NCBI RefSeq assembly: GCF_051133435.1
Contig: NZ_JBPGNY010000001.1
Location: forward strand, 930,001-994,000
Source: JAAYAO01 sp051133435
Lineage (GTDB): Bacteria; Actinomycetota; Actinomycetes; Propionibacteriales; Propionibacteriaceae
DNA: 64,000 nt
Direction: 5' to 3'
Shown: positions 63,039 to 64,000 of the stretch, one piece after another
Layout of the letters: every line of letters starts with the position of its first letter
How positions within the stretch are numbered: position 1 is the stretch's first letter
Program-made: the position numbers and the translations under genes
Notes under the pieces: generated by a model
Database searches by the model: none
What the model was told of the DNA's origin: nothing
Seen by the model: only the letters and a program-made list of their open reading frames with translations

Positions 63039-64000
63039 TCACTCGGCCGCCAGTGCGACCACCGGTGGTACCCGGATCGCCGAGTTGGCCGGGGCCACCG
63101 AGGCGATCAGCCCGGCAAGTACCCCGATCACCACGGCACCGAGGGTGATCAGCGGCGCCACCCCGGGAGTGAACGCGCCGGTGAATCCGAGCAGCACCGC
63201 CGCGCCGGCCCACCCGTAGATCAGACCGAGCACGATGCCGACCACCGCGCCGGTGAGCGCGAGCAGTACCCCTTCGACGGCCAGGGTTCCGCGCAACTGC
63301 CCCTTGGTCACCCCCACCGCCCGCAGCACCGCGTGCTCCCGGCGACGTTCGATCACCGACAGGCTGAGGGTGTTGGCGATCCCAACCAGAGCGATCACCA
63401 CCGACACCGCCAACAGACCGAGCACCACGGCCAACAGGGCGTCGATCACCTGCTCGAAGGATTTGCGGGCCTGGGCCGGGGAGGACACCGCGTATCCGCC
63501 CTCGGGGTCGGCCTGGTTCGCCACTTCGGTGATCTGGTCGACGGTCTCGTCGAGATCGGCCTTGTCGTTCACCGCAATCAACAAACCGGTCATCCGGGGC
63601 TCGGTGACCTTGGCCAGGGTTTCGGGCAGCACCACGATCGCCGGAACTCGGGACACGACCCGTACGGTCACCGGCGTGGATCGTCCGTCATCGTCCACGA
63701 GCTGCAGGGCGTCACCGTCGCCCCAGGTCTGGTCACGGGCAACCGTCTCGGGCACCGCCACCTCACCCGGCCGCAGGTCGGCGATCCGATCGGCGCCGAA
63801 GACCACGCCTTGAGCCTTCTTCACATCGAGGGCGTTCACGCTGCCGTAGTAGTTGTCGGCGCCGGGGTCGGCCAGGCTCGCCTGGCTGGTGCTGACCGGA
63901 ACAATCCCGTCGACACCGGGCACGGCGGCAATCTCGCGTTGCACCTGCTCGGGAACTTCCGCACCGTTCAGGTTTTCGGCCACCACATCGGCGGGAAACT
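63039..64000 (-). CDS. FtsX/MacB-type ABC transporter permease, C-terminal part (5' end outside window)
   Basis: Open to the right edge; about 320 C-terminal residues are seen. A soluble extracytoplasmic part (about 1-165 of the fragment) is followed by three to four membrane segments: VIDALLAVVLGLLAVSVVIA, ALVGIANTLSLSVIERRRE in which the IANTLSLSV-x-E-R-R-x-E turn is the FtsX hallmark, VLLALTGAVVGIVLGL and a last helix before LAAE. Such permeases work with an MJ0796-like ATPase in lipoprotein, peptide or drug export. The ATPase would lie upstream, outside this window. The gene ends at the long palindrome. Confidence 0.88.
   Translation of the reverse strand, partial: FPADVVAENLNGAEVPEQVQREIAAVPGVDGIVPVSTSQASLADPGADNYYGSVNALDVKKAQGVVFGADRIADLRPGEVAVPETVARDQTWGDGDALQLVDDDGRSTPVTVRVVSRVPAIVVLPETLAKVTEPRMTGLLIAVNDKADLDETVDQITEVANQADPEGGYAVSSPAQARKSFEQVIDALLAVVLGLLAVSVVIALVGIANTLSLSVIERRREHAVLRAVGVTKGQLRGTLAVEGVLLALTGAVVGIVLGLIYGWAGAAVLLGFTGAFTPGVAPLITLGAVVIGVLAGLIASVAPANSAIRVPPVVALAAE

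Overview
The window is 64 kb of high-GC bacterial chromosome, almost fully coding, from an actinobacterium. The dnaK-grpE-dnaJ-hspR operon under HAIR elements, the tandem IdeR/DtxR-type iron boxes, the predicted F420-dependent enzymes and the mutA-mutB-meaB operon all fit Actinobacteria. The methylmalonyl-CoA mutase operon and general gene style suggest Propionibacteriales (Propionibacteriaceae-like), but that placement is inference. No rRNA, tRNA, insertion sequence, prophage or CRISPR array was seen.

Layout. 1-4.0 kb: the 3' end of a family 5 solute-binding protein, an amino-acid permease with an FAD amine/amino-acid oxidase, and a MarR regulator. 4.1-6.8 kb: clpB with a SigH/SigR-like promoter overlapped by a HAIR operator. 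6.9-13.8 kb: 3Fe-4S ferredoxin plus alcohol dehydrogenase, an AspT/YidE-type transporter, then aldehyde dehydrogenase, HSL-type esterase and Baeyer-Villiger monooxygenase (BVMO). 13.9-18.2 kb (minus strand): two MaoC-type proteins, a cysteine-less thiolase-fold protein, a DUF35 protein and an N-acyl-D-amino-acid deacylase-like amidohydrolase. 18.3-20.3 kb: an adenine/adenosine deaminase and a CPBP-like membrane protein. 20.3-25.1 kb: an acyl-CoA dehydrogenase pair overlapping a fused double CaiB CoA-transferase. 25.3-26.0 kb: two DUF202 membrane proteins. 26.2-28.5 kb: cytochrome P450 plus an APH-fold kinase, with related palindromes on both sides. 28.6-35.9 kb: LLM flavin monooxygenase, beta-lactamase-fold esterase, FMO, arylsulfatase, SDR and TetR. 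35.8-38.7 kb: radical SAM/SPASM protein and a lipoprotein solute-binding protein. 38.9-43.4 kb: a second BVMO, a TPP enzyme and a 2-hydroxyacid oxidase in one operon. 43.4-47.6 kb: hspR, dnaJ, grpE, dnaK. 47.8-54.5 kb: mutA, mutB, meaB and a hydrolase/F420-fold fusion. 54.5-58.4 kb: an iron-siderophore ABC importer under IdeR boxes. 58.7-64 kb: an unrecognised protein, a tyrosine phenol-lyase/tryptophanase-family enzyme, a proline-rich membrane protein, a HIT protein and the end of an FtsX-type permease.

How it works together. Between clpB and dnaK lies a nearly continuous accessory catabolic island of about 36 kb. Its enzyme set (P450 and ferredoxin, alcohol and aldehyde dehydrogenases, two BVMOs, an FMO, esterases, an alpha2beta2-type acyl-CoA dehydrogenase pair, CoA-transferase, MaoC hydratases, an Ltp2-like candidate aldolase, sulfatase, SDR) suits degradation of a cyclic lipid such as a sterol, bile-acid-like compound or terpenoid. 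Propionyl-CoA released by such a pathway could enter central metabolism through the mutAB operon next door. The substrate is not shown by the sequence. The most unusual items are the split Ltp2/DUF35/MaoC module with both thiolase cysteines and the DUF35 zinc-ribbon cysteines missing, the P450-kinase pair, the fused CaiB-CaiB protein, the hydrolase-F420 fusion, and an arylsulfatase whose natural start codon seems to be ACG.
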